DNA from: an uncultured Peptostreptococcus sp. | GTDB lineage: Bacteria; Bacillota; Clostridia; Peptostreptococcales; Peptostreptococcaceae | Assembly: GCA_900759325.1 (NCBI GenBank) | Contig: CAAEUW010000055.1 | Location: forward strand, 1 to 10,326 | DNA length: 10,326 nt | Direction of reading: 5' to 3' | Shown here: positions 1 through 6,044 of the stretch, piece by piece | Layout: each line of letters opens with the position of its first letter | How positions within the stretch are numbered: position 1 is the stretch's first letter | Notes under the pieces: model-generated | Database searches by the model: none | Told to the model about the DNA's origin: nothing | What the model saw: the letters and a program-made list of their open reading frames with translations, nothing else | Position numbers and translations under genes: made by a program

Positions 1-62
1 AACTGAGAAGTTATAACATTATTTACTAGAACTATGTATAAAAATAATAATATTAATTTCAA
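1..62 (-). CDS. rnfA: RnfA, N-terminal 20 residues (cut by window edge)
   Basis: This is the start of the membrane subunit RnfA of the ferredoxin:NAD+ oxidoreductase. The minus strand reads from a TTG codon at 62-60 as M-K-L-I-L-L-F-L-Y-I-V-L-V-N-N-V-I-T-S-Q. That is a hydrophobic helix carrying the LVNN segment typical of RnfA N-termini, just ahead of the FLGxCPFLG segment expected beyond the window. The frame has a TAG two codons upstream (66-68), so TTG is the only plausible start. A ribosome site AAGGGG (71-76) sits 8 bases ahead and overlaps the rnfE stop codon, implying coupled translation. In the family, RnfA pairs with RnfE and shares a membrane [2Fe-2S] cluster; the RnfA cysteines are not in view. 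Identity rests on 20 residues plus operon position. Confidence 0.87.
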   Translation of the reverse strand, partial: MKLILLFLYIVLVNNVITSQ

Positions 63-75
63 TCTCTACACCCCT

Positions 76-669
76 TTACGCTTTTTTCTTTGTTAACTTG
101 TTAAATACAGCCATCAAGCAACCTAGAGTTAGGAAGGCTCCTGGAGGCAATATGAACAACAATGTGTTGAATGTTTCTGGTAAGAAAGCAAACCCAAATA
201 CGCTACCTGCACCTAGGATCTCTCTTACAGCACCTAGTATAGTAAGTGCTATTGTAAATCCAAGACCCATAGCGAAACCATCTACTAGTGATGGGAATGG
301 CTTGTTCTTACATGCAAAAGACTCAGCTCTTGCTAGTATCAAACAGTTAACAACTATAAGAGGTATATAAAGACCAAGCGCCTTGTCAAGAGCTGGCACA
401 TAAGCCTTCAATAACATCTGAACAATTGTAACGAATGTAGCGATTACAACTACGAAACATGGTATTCTTATCTTATCTGGAACGATCTTTCTAAGTAGTG
501 ATATTGCTAAGTTTGAACAAGCAAGAACGACTGCTGTAGAAAGTCCCATACCTATACCGTTTATTGCTGAACTTGTAACGGCAAGTGTTGGACACATACC
601 TATTACCTGGACGAAGGTAGGGTTCTCATCGATTATACCATTTTTAAATATCTTTCCTAAATTACTCAT
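76..669 (-). CDS. rnfE: RnfE, membrane subunit of the Rnf ferredoxin:NAD+ oxidoreductase
   Basis: RnfE is an integral membrane subunit (197 residues, usual family length, about six hydrophobic helices) of the ion-pumping Rnf complex. It opens with a short cytoplasmic stretch, then GMCPTLAV at 24-31. Cys26 and Cys109 (in VVNCLILARAES) sit where known Rnf structures place ligands of the [2Fe-2S] cluster shared by RnfA and RnfE in the membrane. Other family segments are NPTFVQVIG, DGFAMGLGF (130-138) and GAVREILGAG (146-155). The ATG at 669 follows a GGGGGG ribosome site at 676-681 that overlaps the TAG stop of rnfG. The spacing to rnfG is 11 bases and to rnfA 13 bases, so the gene is an internal member of the operon. 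RnfE and NqrD/RnfA are homologous, but the gene order makes RnfE secure. Confidence 0.95.
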   Translation of the reverse strand: MSNLGKIFKNGIIDENPTFVQVIGMCPTLAVTSSAINGIGMGLSTAVVLACSNLAISLLRKIVPDKIRIPCFVVVIATFVTIVQMLLKAYVPALDKALGLYIPLIVVNCLILARAESFACKNKPFPSLVDGFAMGLGFTIALTILGAVREILGAGSVFGFAFLPETFNTLLFILPPGAFLTLGCLMAVFNKLTKKKA

Positions 670-680
670 CTTTGACCCCC

Positions 681-1247
681 CTATTTATTGATTGCACCGA
701 ATATCGCAATAGCTTCATTTACACCACTTGTTACTGCCTTTGATGTAATTGTAGCACCAGATATGGCCTTAATCTGACTTTCATTAGGTGCACCACTCTT
801 TATAACTTCTAGAGGTTTTGCAGCCTTGTCCTTGTACTGTCCGTAGAAGGCAGGATCTGCAGCTTTAGCACCTAGACCTGGAGTTTCACTGTTGTTACCA
901 ACATTTACACCAGTAATTTTACCATCTTTGCTGATACCTATTGTGATTTCAACAGGACCACCATAACCTACTGGAGCAGTCTTTATAGTGTAACCAACAG
1001 TATCAGAGCCATTAGCACCTTCATAAACTTCCATAGCAGTCTTGGCACCTGCACTTGCATATGCAGACTTATCAACCTGCTTGAAGTCCTTAGCCTCTGG
1101 CAAAACAGCAATTCTGGCTTCATTACTAGCCTTGATATTCAACTGCTCTATAACTGGAGATGTCACTTGGTTAGTACCAGCCAATAATAATGCTGCTATA
1201 GCAGAGAAACCAAAAAGAGTTCCCCCTATTTTAACCATACTATTCAT
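681..1247 (-). CDS. rnfG: RnfG, covalent-FMN subunit of the Rnf complex
   Basis: RnfG (188 residues) has one N-terminal membrane helix (about 7-25) and an extracytoplasmic FMN-binding domain. The flavinylation motif SGATIT is at 163-168. By family knowledge the flavin transferase ApbE esterifies FMN to the Thr of SGAT, here Thr166. Other family features are GYTIKTAPVGYGGPVEI near 85-101 and ETPGLGAKA at 121-129. The base six residues before the target Thr is Lys160, where the general ApbE target motif often has Asp. Its ATG overlaps the rnfD stop by one base (TAATG at 1249-1245), and a GGAGGT ribosome site lies at 1257-1262, so translation is probably coupled to rnfD. A second in-frame ATG at codon 4 is a less likely start. 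No apbE gene lies in this window. Confidence 0.95.
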   Translation of the reverse strand: MNSMVKIGGTLFGFSAIAALLLAGTNQVTSPVIEQLNIKASNEARIAVLPEAKDFKQVDKSAYASAGAKTAMEVYEGANGSDTVGYTIKTAPVGYGGPVEITIGISKDGKITGVNVGNNSETPGLGAKAADPAFYGQYKDKAAKPLEVIKSGAPNESQIKAISGATITSKAVTSGVNEAIAIFGAINK

Positions 1248-2233
1248 TATTTACGCACCTCCCCGAATACTCTATTGTGTACGTACTTGTCGATTAGTGG
1301 AACTAAACAGTTGGCGAACAAGATTGAGTATGATACACCTTCTGGATATCCACCGAAAAGTCTGATACAAGTAGCTATTACAGCTGCAATCGCTGCATAA
1401 ATAATCTGACCCTTCTTAGTCATTGGTGAAGTTGTATAGTCAGTCAACATGAAGAAACCACCTAGCAGTAGTCCACCTGCTAGTGCCTGATATACTGCAA
1501 ATTCAGCATTAAATCCACCAAATATAAATGTTAATACGAATACCAAGCAAATATAAGTTACTGGCATTACGTAAGATATAATTCCCTTGTAAATCAAGTA
1601 TACACCACCGATGATTAGCAGTAATGAACATGTTTCACCTACTGTACCACCAATGTTACCCATGAACATGCTTCCGATAGATATACCTGCATCATGTAGC
1701 TTTGAAACTGCATCTGCAGAAGAACCCATACCTTCAGCACCCATTAACTTCATGTAGCTAAGTGGTGTTGCTACTGTAGTAGCGTCAGCATTAGCTCCTG
1801 GCTTTAACCAAGTTGTCATTGCAACTGGGAAAGAAGCTAGTAGGAATGCTCTACCTGCTAGTGCTGGGTTCAAGAAGTTGAAACCAATACCACCAAATAC
1901 CATCTTAACGATTATGATAGAGAATATTGCACCTACAACACACATCCAGATAGGTAAACCTGCTGGAACGTTGAAGGCCAATAATAAACCTGTAACTACT
2001 GCTGAAAAATCATTGATTGTTGATTTTTTCTTTGTAATCTTGCAATATACCCATTCTGAACATACTGCACCGATAACACAAGCTAAGATTGTAATCAAGC
2101 CCTGAACCCTGAAGTAATACAATCCAGCCAATGTTGCTGGCATAAGTGCCAAAATGACTTGCTTCATAATATATGAAGTATCTTCCTTAGTCCTTATATG
2201 TGGAGAAGAAGACACTATCCATTGCTTATCCAT
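1247..2233 (-). CDS. rnfD: RnfD, FMN-carrying membrane subunit of the Rnf complex
   Basis: RnfD (328 residues, NqrB/RnfD family) is a polytopic membrane protein that, in the family, carries one covalent FMN and passes electrons across the membrane. The N-terminus SSSPHIRTKEDTSYIMKQV is the usual cytoplasmic lead-in. GIGFNFLNPALAGRAF (115-130) is the conserved core. D150-A-T-T-V-A-T156-P-L fits the Asp-x5-Thr pattern of flavinylated threonines, so Thr156 is the likely FMN site, although the glycine usual before A-T is Val. TDYTTSPMTKKGQ near the C-terminus is also typical. The ATG at 2233 has a GGGGG ribosome site at 2241-2245. The gap to rnfC is 18 bases and the 3' end overlaps rnfG by one base. 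Confidence 0.96.
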   Translation of the reverse strand: MDKQWIVSSSPHIRTKEDTSYIMKQVILALMPATLAGLYYFRVQGLITILACVIGAVCSEWVYCKITKKKSTINDFSAVVTGLLLAFNVPAGLPIWMCVVGAIFSIIIVKMVFGGIGFNFLNPALAGRAFLLASFPVAMTTWLKPGANADATTVATPLSYMKLMGAEGMGSSADAVSKLHDAGISIGSMFMGNIGGTVGETCSLLLIIGGVYLIYKGIISYVMPVTYICLVFVLTFIFGGFNAEFAVYQALAGGLLLGGFFMLTDYTTSPMTKKGQIIYAAIAAVIATCIRLFGGYPEGVSYSILFANCLVPLIDKYVHNRVFGEVRK

Positions 2234-2251
2234 TTCTTTTCCCCCTAACTA

Positions 2252-3595
2252 TTATTTCTTCTGAGCTGCTGCAGCTTTTCTTCTCTTAGCACCAATTTCT
2301 CTCTTAGCCTGTCTGATTGAAGGCAATAAAAGTCTTCTAGATGGACATATGAATGAACATGAACCACATTCTATACAGTCCATAGCTCTGTGCTGTTCTG
2401 CCGCATCAAAATCATTTTTCAAAGAATATGCACTTATAAATAATGGTTGAAGGAATGCTGGACATACGTCAGTACATCTACCACACTTAATACAATTCAT
2501 TGGTTCTGGTGCTACAGCTATATCTTCGTCTAGAATTAATATACCTGAAGATCCCTTGTTAGTAGATATATCATCAGTAAACTGAGCAAATCCCATCATT
2601 GGACCACCAGCTATAAGCTTTCTAGCCACAACATCTTCCTTAAGACCACCGCACTGTTCGATTATTTCACTGAACTTTGTACCGATCTTAGTAACTAAGT
2701 TCTTTGGTTCCTTAATACAAGGACCAGTAACTGTAGTTATTCTTTCTACTAGAGGCATACCAGTCTTAATAGCATTTGCTATTGCTGCGGCTGTAGCAAC
2801 GTTGTCAACAACGGCTCCTACTGCTATTGGAAGTGCTCCTGATGGAACTTCTCTTCCAGTACATGCATAAATCAACTGCTTTTCTGCACCTTCTGGGTAC
2901 TTAACCTGTAGACTTACTACATCAATTTCTGGATATGGCTCTGCTGCCTTTGTTACATTTGCAATGGCTTCTGGCTTATTTACTTCTATACCTATGAAAC
3001 CTTTGTTAACATCTAGAGCCTTCATAAGAGCTCTTAGACCATATACGACATCTTCCGGATTTTCTACCATTAGTCTGTCGTCAGCTGTTAAATATGGCTC
3101 ACATTCTGCTCCATTTAAGATAACGTATTCCGCCTTTGAGTCCGGTGGAGGAGAAATCTTTACATGGTTAGGGAATGTTGCACCACCCATACCAACTATA
3201 CCTGCTTCTTTGACTATTCCAACAATTTCTTCCTTGCTCAAGTCAGCTATATCGCCATGAGGCTTTACACTTTCATGAGGTTCTTCTTTGAAGTCGTTTT
3301 CAATGACAACACACATTGCAGTACCGTTAGGAACGCCACATAGCTGAATAGCTTTAACGACACCTGATACTGACGAATGGATGTTAGAAGATACAAATCC
3401 CTGAGCTTCACCAATCTTTTGACCTAGTTTAACTTCATCACCTACAGCAACAATACATTTTGCTGGAGCACCTATGTGCTGCTGAAGTGGGATATAAACC
3501 TTAGCAGGCGCTGCTGCTTTCTCAATTGGTTTCTTGTTAGCATACTCTTTTCCATATGGAGGATGTATTCCTCCCTTAAAAGTTAAGAGTTTCAT
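2252..3595 (-). CDS. rnfC: RnfC, NADH- and Fe-S-binding subunit of the Rnf complex
   Basis: RnfC (447 residues) is the peripheral cytoplasmic subunit where NAD+ is reduced. The N-terminal barrel begins TFKGGIHPPYGK (5-16). The NuoF-like flavin/NADH fold carries GIVGMGGATFP (132-142) and NGAECEPYLTADDRLM (161-176). Two ferredoxin-type [4Fe-4S] motifs lie near the C-terminus: Cys368/371/374/378 and Cys407/410/413/417. A Lys/Arg/Ala-rich tail ends the protein. At 447 residues it is the short clostridial form, without the long repeat-rich extension of proteobacterial RnfC. ATG at 3595 follows a GGGGG ribosome site (3603-3607). It is the first gene of the rnfCDGEA(B) operon, directly behind the promoter at 3642-3671. 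Function assignment is firm; whether the coupling ion is H+ or Na+ cannot be told from this subunit. Confidence 0.97.
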   Translation of the reverse strand: MKLLTFKGGIHPPYGKEYANKKPIEKAAAPAKVYIPLQQHIGAPAKCIVAVGDEVKLGQKIGEAQGFVSSNIHSSVSGVVKAIQLCGVPNGTAMCVVIENDFKEEPHESVKPHGDIADLSKEEIVGIVKEAGIVGMGGATFPNHVKISPPPDSKAEYVILNGAECEPYLTADDRLMVENPEDVVYGLRALMKALDVNKGFIGIEVNKPEAIANVTKAAEPYPEIDVVSLQVKYPEGAEKQLIYACTGREVPSGALPIAVGAVVDNVATAAAIANAIKTGMPLVERITTVTGPCIKEPKNLVTKIGTKFSEIIEQCGGLKEDVVARKLIAGGPMMGFAQFTDDISTNKGSSGILILDEDIAVAPEPMNCIKCGRCTDVCPAFLQPLFISAYSLKNDFDAAEQHRAMDCIECGSCSFICPSRRLLLPSIRQAKREIGAKRRKAAAAQKK

Positions 3596-3641
3596 TTTGT
3601 TACCCCCTATTCTTAACTAATATTAAAATTTTCTCATTACT

Positions 3642-3671
3642 AGTATACCACTTCCTATATAAATAAGGCAA
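3642..3671 (-). promoter_or_regulatory. Predicted sigma-A-type promoter of the rnf operon
   Basis: On the minus strand, -35 TTGCCT (3671-3666) and -10 TATACT (3647-3642) are 18 bases apart. The -10 is preceded by TGG, giving an extended -10 (TGnTATACT). Transcription would start near 3635, leaving a leader of about 40 bases before rnfC. I saw no Rex-type palindrome (TTGTTAA-N4-TTAACAA) around it. Confidence 0.7.
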
Positions 3672-3964
3672 ATAAAATTTGTATATTATTTTTTATCCAT
3701 ATTAATTAAAGTAAATTGCTTATTTTCATTATTAAAATTAAATCTATACCCTTTCCTTAATTTATTCTTAAGTAATTCTTCTCTTTAGGATTCGTTTCTT
3801 ATAAATTTTCATTTATTAAATGCAAGTAATTTTTCAAAATACCCTAAAAAAATCCTATGATTCCAATAAAAAACTATTCTTTTTGCTAGGTAAAATTTCT
3901 ATTAGATATACTAATTGATAAAAAATACACAATATAAGATAAATGCTTTTATTTCTCAATTAAG
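3672..3964. other. AT-rich spacer between the hydrolase terminator and the rnf promoter
   Basis: About 290 bases of very AT-rich sequence without a supportable gene on either strand. On the minus strand a stop-free stretch of 32 codons (3784-3686, rich in Lys, Asn and Phe) lacks a start codon and ribosome site, and ends just upstream of the rnf -35 element. It could be a decayed gene end or chance in AT-rich DNA. No conserved RNA structure was recognised. Confidence 0.5.
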
Positions 3965-3999
3965 AAAAGACCACAAGAGTCATTAACTCCTATGGTCTT
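3962..3999 (-). terminator. Intrinsic terminator of the NlpC/P60 gene
   Basis: The minus-strand RNA can form a 13-bp stem (arms 3999-3987 and 3979-3967) closed by a 7-base loop. It is continuous only on this strand, because two positions pair as G-U. It runs into a broken U-tract (TTTTCTT, 3968-3962) and lies 33 bases after the hydrolase stop codon. Confidence 0.85.
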
Positions 4000-4032
4000 A
4001 TATTATCATTTTAATTTGGTCTTAAGTTTGTA

Positions 4033-5442
4033 CTAGAATCTTCTAGCTCCTAGACACTTAACCCAACCTTCTGACAGGTTAGATACCTTAACATGTTCTG
4101 GATTAGTTGCTGTACCACTTGCATGTATAAACTTACCATTGCCCATGTATATACCAACGTGGCTAGTTGAACCTGAACCTGTTGTATCAAAGTATAATAA
4201 GTCTCCTGCCTTTATATTTGATAGTGATACTGCACTACCTGCTGTTGCCTGAGCCCTAGAAACTCTAGGTATATCTATACCCATTTTCTTATAGACATAC
4301 TGAGTGAAACCTGAACAGTCAAATCCCTGAGTAGTAGTTCCACCCCATACATACTTAGTTCCAAGTAGTGTCTGTGCGTAGTCTACAACCTTGTTACCTG
4401 TTACAGTGGCCTTAGCAGTACTCGCTGCTTCAGTCTTTGCAGTTTCCTTCACATTACTTGTAGTAGTACTATCTACAATACTTGATCCTCCAGAAACTTT
4501 AGATATATAGCTTGCTCCAACATAACCTGTTGAACCATTATCTAACTTTATCTTGTACCATCCATTTTCTTCACCAATTATATTAACAGATGCATTGTTG
4601 GCAAGAGTTCCTATAACTGAACTTCCTGTACCTGCGCCAGATCTAACATTTAAGCCTACAGAGCTATTAACCTTACCCTGTGAACTTGAGCTATTAGCCT
4701 GAGTACGAGTGTCCTGCTTAACATTGTTCTGTGTATAATTGGCTATATTAGTCTTGTCATTTTCTGAAGTTAGGCTGACATACTTACCACTAGCCCAACC
4801 TGTAGTACCGTCATTTAATACGACCTTGTACCATCCATTTGAAGACTTAGACACTACCTTAAAAATCTCACCCTTATATACCACACCTGATATACCATTT
4901 GATACAGAAGGGCCTATTCTGATGTTTAAAGATGCAGTAGACTCTATCTTGGCATTCGAAGAAATCGCCTGGTCAGAGCTATCGCCCTTTATATTTGTAG
5001 TTTTTTCTGTATAATTATTTTCATAAGCTCCAGTATTAGCTACCTTAGCCCTATTTACAACTTTATTAGCTACAACATTCTTACCTGCCTTATTTGTATT
5101 ATCTACATTGGCAGCATTATTAGTAGCATTGTTGGCTATAATCGGGTTACCTTCCTTATCAGATATATAATATCCACTAACCCAACCGCTCTGACCATCC
5201 TCTGTCTGAACGTTGACCCAACCGTTATTGCTCTCTTTAACTGTTATTTTTGAACCCGCGTGAAGCTCTGAGACCTTATTTGAAGTTGCACCTGGTTGTT
5301 CTCTTAGGTTAATCCCTGTTGTTGTTTGTGCATCCTGCTGTTCTACTACATTAGCATCCTGCTGTTCTAATGCACTGGCATTTGAAACTGATATAGCAAC
5401 AGCTGCAGCACCTAAACCTAAGACTGTTATTGCTTTTTTCAT
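4033..5442 (-). CDS. Secreted peptidoglycan endopeptidase with three SH3b domains and NlpC/P60 domain
   Basis: A secreted wall hydrolase of 469 residues. The signal peptide is MKKAITVLGL followed by a small-residue core, with likely cleavage after Ala24 (ASA-LEQ). Three bacterial SH3 domains lie near 38-95, 165-225 and 257-314, each with the N-R...GW-V/Y-K...G-W/Y-V pattern. Asn/Thr/Ser-rich linkers separate them. The catalytic NlpC/P60 domain covers about 351-469, with Cys376 (FDCSGF), His428 (SHVGIY) and a third polar residue, His440. The family cleaves the D-gamma-glutamyl-meso-diaminopimelate bond of stem peptides, aiding cell separation and wall turnover. Architecture and position next to rnfC resemble C. 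difficile CwlA (from memory), so orthology is likely. ATG at 5442 follows AGGTGA at 5456-5451. It is monocistronic, with its own promoter, WalR-like boxes and terminator. Confidence 0.95.
   Translation of the reverse strand: MKKAITVLGLGAAAVAISVSNASALEQQDANVVEQQDAQTTTGINLREQPGATSNKVSELHAGSKITVKESNNGWVNVQTEDGQSGWVSGYYISDKEGNPIIANNATNNAANVDNTNKAGKNVVANKVVNRAKVANTGAYENNYTEKTTNIKGDSSDQAISSNAKIESTASLNIRIGPSVSNGISGVVYKGEIFKVVSKSSNGWYKVVLNDGTTGWASGKYVSLTSENDKTNIANYTQNNVKQDTRTQANSSSSQGKVNSSVGLNVRSGAGTGSSVIGTLANNASVNIIGEENGWYKIKLDNGSTGYVGASYISKVSGGSSIVDSTTTSNVKETAKTEAASTAKATVTGNKVVDYAQTLLGTKYVWGGTTTQGFDCSGFTQYVYKKMGIDIPRVSRAQATAGSAVSLSNIKAGDLLYFDTTGSGSTSHVGIYMGNGKFIHASGTATNPEHVKVSNLSEGWVKCLGARRF
5330..5369. 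repeat. 24-base tandem duplication inside the hydrolase gene
   Basis: The 16-mer GCATCCTGCTGTTCTA occurs at 5330-5345 and again at 5354-5369, an offset of exactly 24 bases (8 codons). It encodes the repeated EQQDA blocks at residues 26-30 and 34-38, just after the predicted signal-peptide cleavage site. It looks like a recent in-frame slippage duplication at the mature N-terminus. Confidence 0.85.
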
Positions 5443-5471
5443 CTAAATTCTCACCTCTCATTATTTTCTAA

Positions 5472-5501
5472 CTTCATGTAAATACTATTATTTACATGAA
5501 G
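5472..5501 (-). promoter_or_regulatory. Perfect 12-bp hairpin in the hydrolase leader
   Basis: The arms CTTCATGTAAAT (5472-5483) and ATTTACATGAAG (5490-5501) are exact reverse complements around a 6-base loop. It lies downstream of the predicted promoter and about 16 bases ahead of the ribosome site (5451-5458), so the mRNA leader would carry it. There is no U-tract after it, so it is not a classical terminator. It may stabilise the 5' end or bind a protein as DNA; both are inference. Confidence 0.75.
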
Positions 5502-5519
5502 AATTACATCCAAATCAAA

Positions 5520-5536
5520 TGTAACATTTTTTTAAC
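5520..5536. promoter_or_regulatory. Near-match to a WalR box in the leader
   Basis: On the + strand TGTAAC-N5-TTTAAC, one mismatch from TGTWAH-N5-TGTWAH (second base of the second half). It lies downstream of the predicted start of transcription. It may be a weak site or chance in AT-rich sequence. Confidence 0.3.
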
Positions 5537-5586
5537 TTTATCATTTTCTAAAGTTTTATCTCTAATTTTTATATTTGCACAAACCT

Positions 5587-5616
5587 ATAATACAACATTT
5601 TGTTACTAGTTGTAAA
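5587..5616 (-). promoter_or_regulatory. Predicted promoter of the NlpC/P60 gene
   Basis: Minus strand: -35 TTTACA (5616-5611), an 18-base spacer and -10 TATTAT (5592-5587). Transcription would begin near 5580, giving a leader of roughly 138 bases that includes the 12-bp hairpin. The -35 element is also a TGTWAH half-site read on the + strand. Confidence 0.6.
5601..5616. promoter_or_regulatory. WalR-like half-site pair with 4-base spacing over the -35
   Basis: On the + strand TGTTAC (5601-5606) and TGTAAA (5611-5616) both fit TGTWAH, but they are 4 rather than 5 bases apart. The second half coincides with the -35 element of the hydrolase promoter, so binding here would be expected to compete with polymerase. 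Confidence 0.35.
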
Positions 5617-5663
5617 GTGTTTTTTAAAAAAAAGGTGACTTTTTCGCAATTTTTATCATTTTT

Positions 5664-5680
5664 TGTAACTTTTTTGTAAC
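5664..5680. promoter_or_regulatory. WalR (YycF) box, exact consensus match
   Basis: The + strand reads TGTAAC-TTTTT-TGTAAC, matching the WalR consensus TGTWAH-N5-TGTWAH at every defined position. It lies about 50 bases upstream of the -35 of a NlpC/P60 hydrolase, the class of gene WalRK controls in Bacillus and Staphylococcus. The motif is read on the strand opposite to the gene. No protein-binding evidence exists in the sequence itself. Confidence 0.65.
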
Positions 5681-5718
5681 TTAAATCCTAAGTACTAGCT
5701 TCCTTCCACCTATTTAAC

Positions 5719-5735
5719 TGTAACTTTTTTGTAAT
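5719..5735. promoter_or_regulatory. Second WalR (YycF) box, exact consensus match
   Basis: The + strand reads TGTAAC-TTTTT-TGTAAT, again fully matching TGTWAH-N5-TGTWAH. It shares a 16-base identical core with the box at 5664-5680. The two start 55 bases apart, close to five helical turns, so both would face roughly the same side of the DNA. Confidence 0.6.
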
Positions 5736-5791
5736 ATCTGCTTTTTTTTATCTATTAACCTAGTATTTTCTTTAGTATTTCTTTATATTTG

Positions 5792-6001
5792 CTAGCTTTT
5801 TTCTAACGTTCTATCCCTGTTCCTTCCCCCTATATAAACAGAGAATAGTAGATTAATAAAAATACCAAAGCAGGTCGCAATTGTAGCAGATAAACCTATA
5901 TTGGTTAGGCTTACATTAGGCTGTATACTCATATAATATGACAGTTGTAATCTCAACAAAAGCGTCTGAGCCAGATTCTGGATGTAGCTAATATTCTTGC
6001 A
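5792..6001 (-). pseudogene. Relic or tiny membrane-protein reading frame, not recognised
   Basis: A stop-free minus-strand frame of 69 codons runs from just after the terminator U-tract (TAA at 6004-6002) to TAG at 5794-5792. Its composition is protein-like: one hydrophobic segment (TIATCFGIFINLLFSVYI), then a positive, hydrophilic tail ending GGRNRDRTLEKS. Codon choice resembles its neighbours. The only ATG (5932) would give 46 residues but has no ribosome site, and no ATG lies further upstream in frame. The simplest reading is the surviving C-terminus of a deleted membrane protein. The GLSATIAT stretch faintly recalls a conserved segment of MATE-type transporters; that is a weak guess. A small expressed membrane peptide is the alternative. 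Confidence 0.45.
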
Positions 6002-6003
6002 TT

Positions 6004-6035
6004 AAAAAGCAGCAAACCAAATTTGATTTACTGCT
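6004..6035 (-). terminator. Intrinsic terminator of the polA-coaE-slt-hma operon
   Basis: On the minus strand an 11-bp stem (arms 6035-6025 and 6018-6008, two G-U pairs) closes a 6-base loop. It runs straight into a five-base U-tract (6008-6004, its first base shared with the stem). It begins 10 bases after the stop codon of the metal-binding gene. Confidence 0.9.
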
Positions 6036-6044
6036 CATAGAAAC

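Noticed and set aside
3600..3720. Rex operator at the rnf promoter
   Set aside because: No TTGTTAA-N4-TTAACAA-like palindrome was found around the -35/-10 region.
3686..3784. Minus-strand stop-free stretch of 32 codons rich in Lys, Asn and Phe upstream of the rnf promoter
   Set aside because: No start codon, no ribosome site and composition expected from AT-rich DNA; kept only as a remark on the spacer.
5443..5580. c-di-AMP (ydaO) riboswitch in the hydrolase leader
   Set aside because: Such riboswitches can precede wall hydrolases, but the leader is AT-rich and lacks their conserved GC-rich core; only a simple hairpin is present.
5583..5800. CRISPR-like or phage-related repeat array in the long gap
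   Set aside because: The repeats are short TGTAA-type half-sites with T-runs and irregular longer spacing, not a repeat-spacer array, and no cas or phage gene is near.
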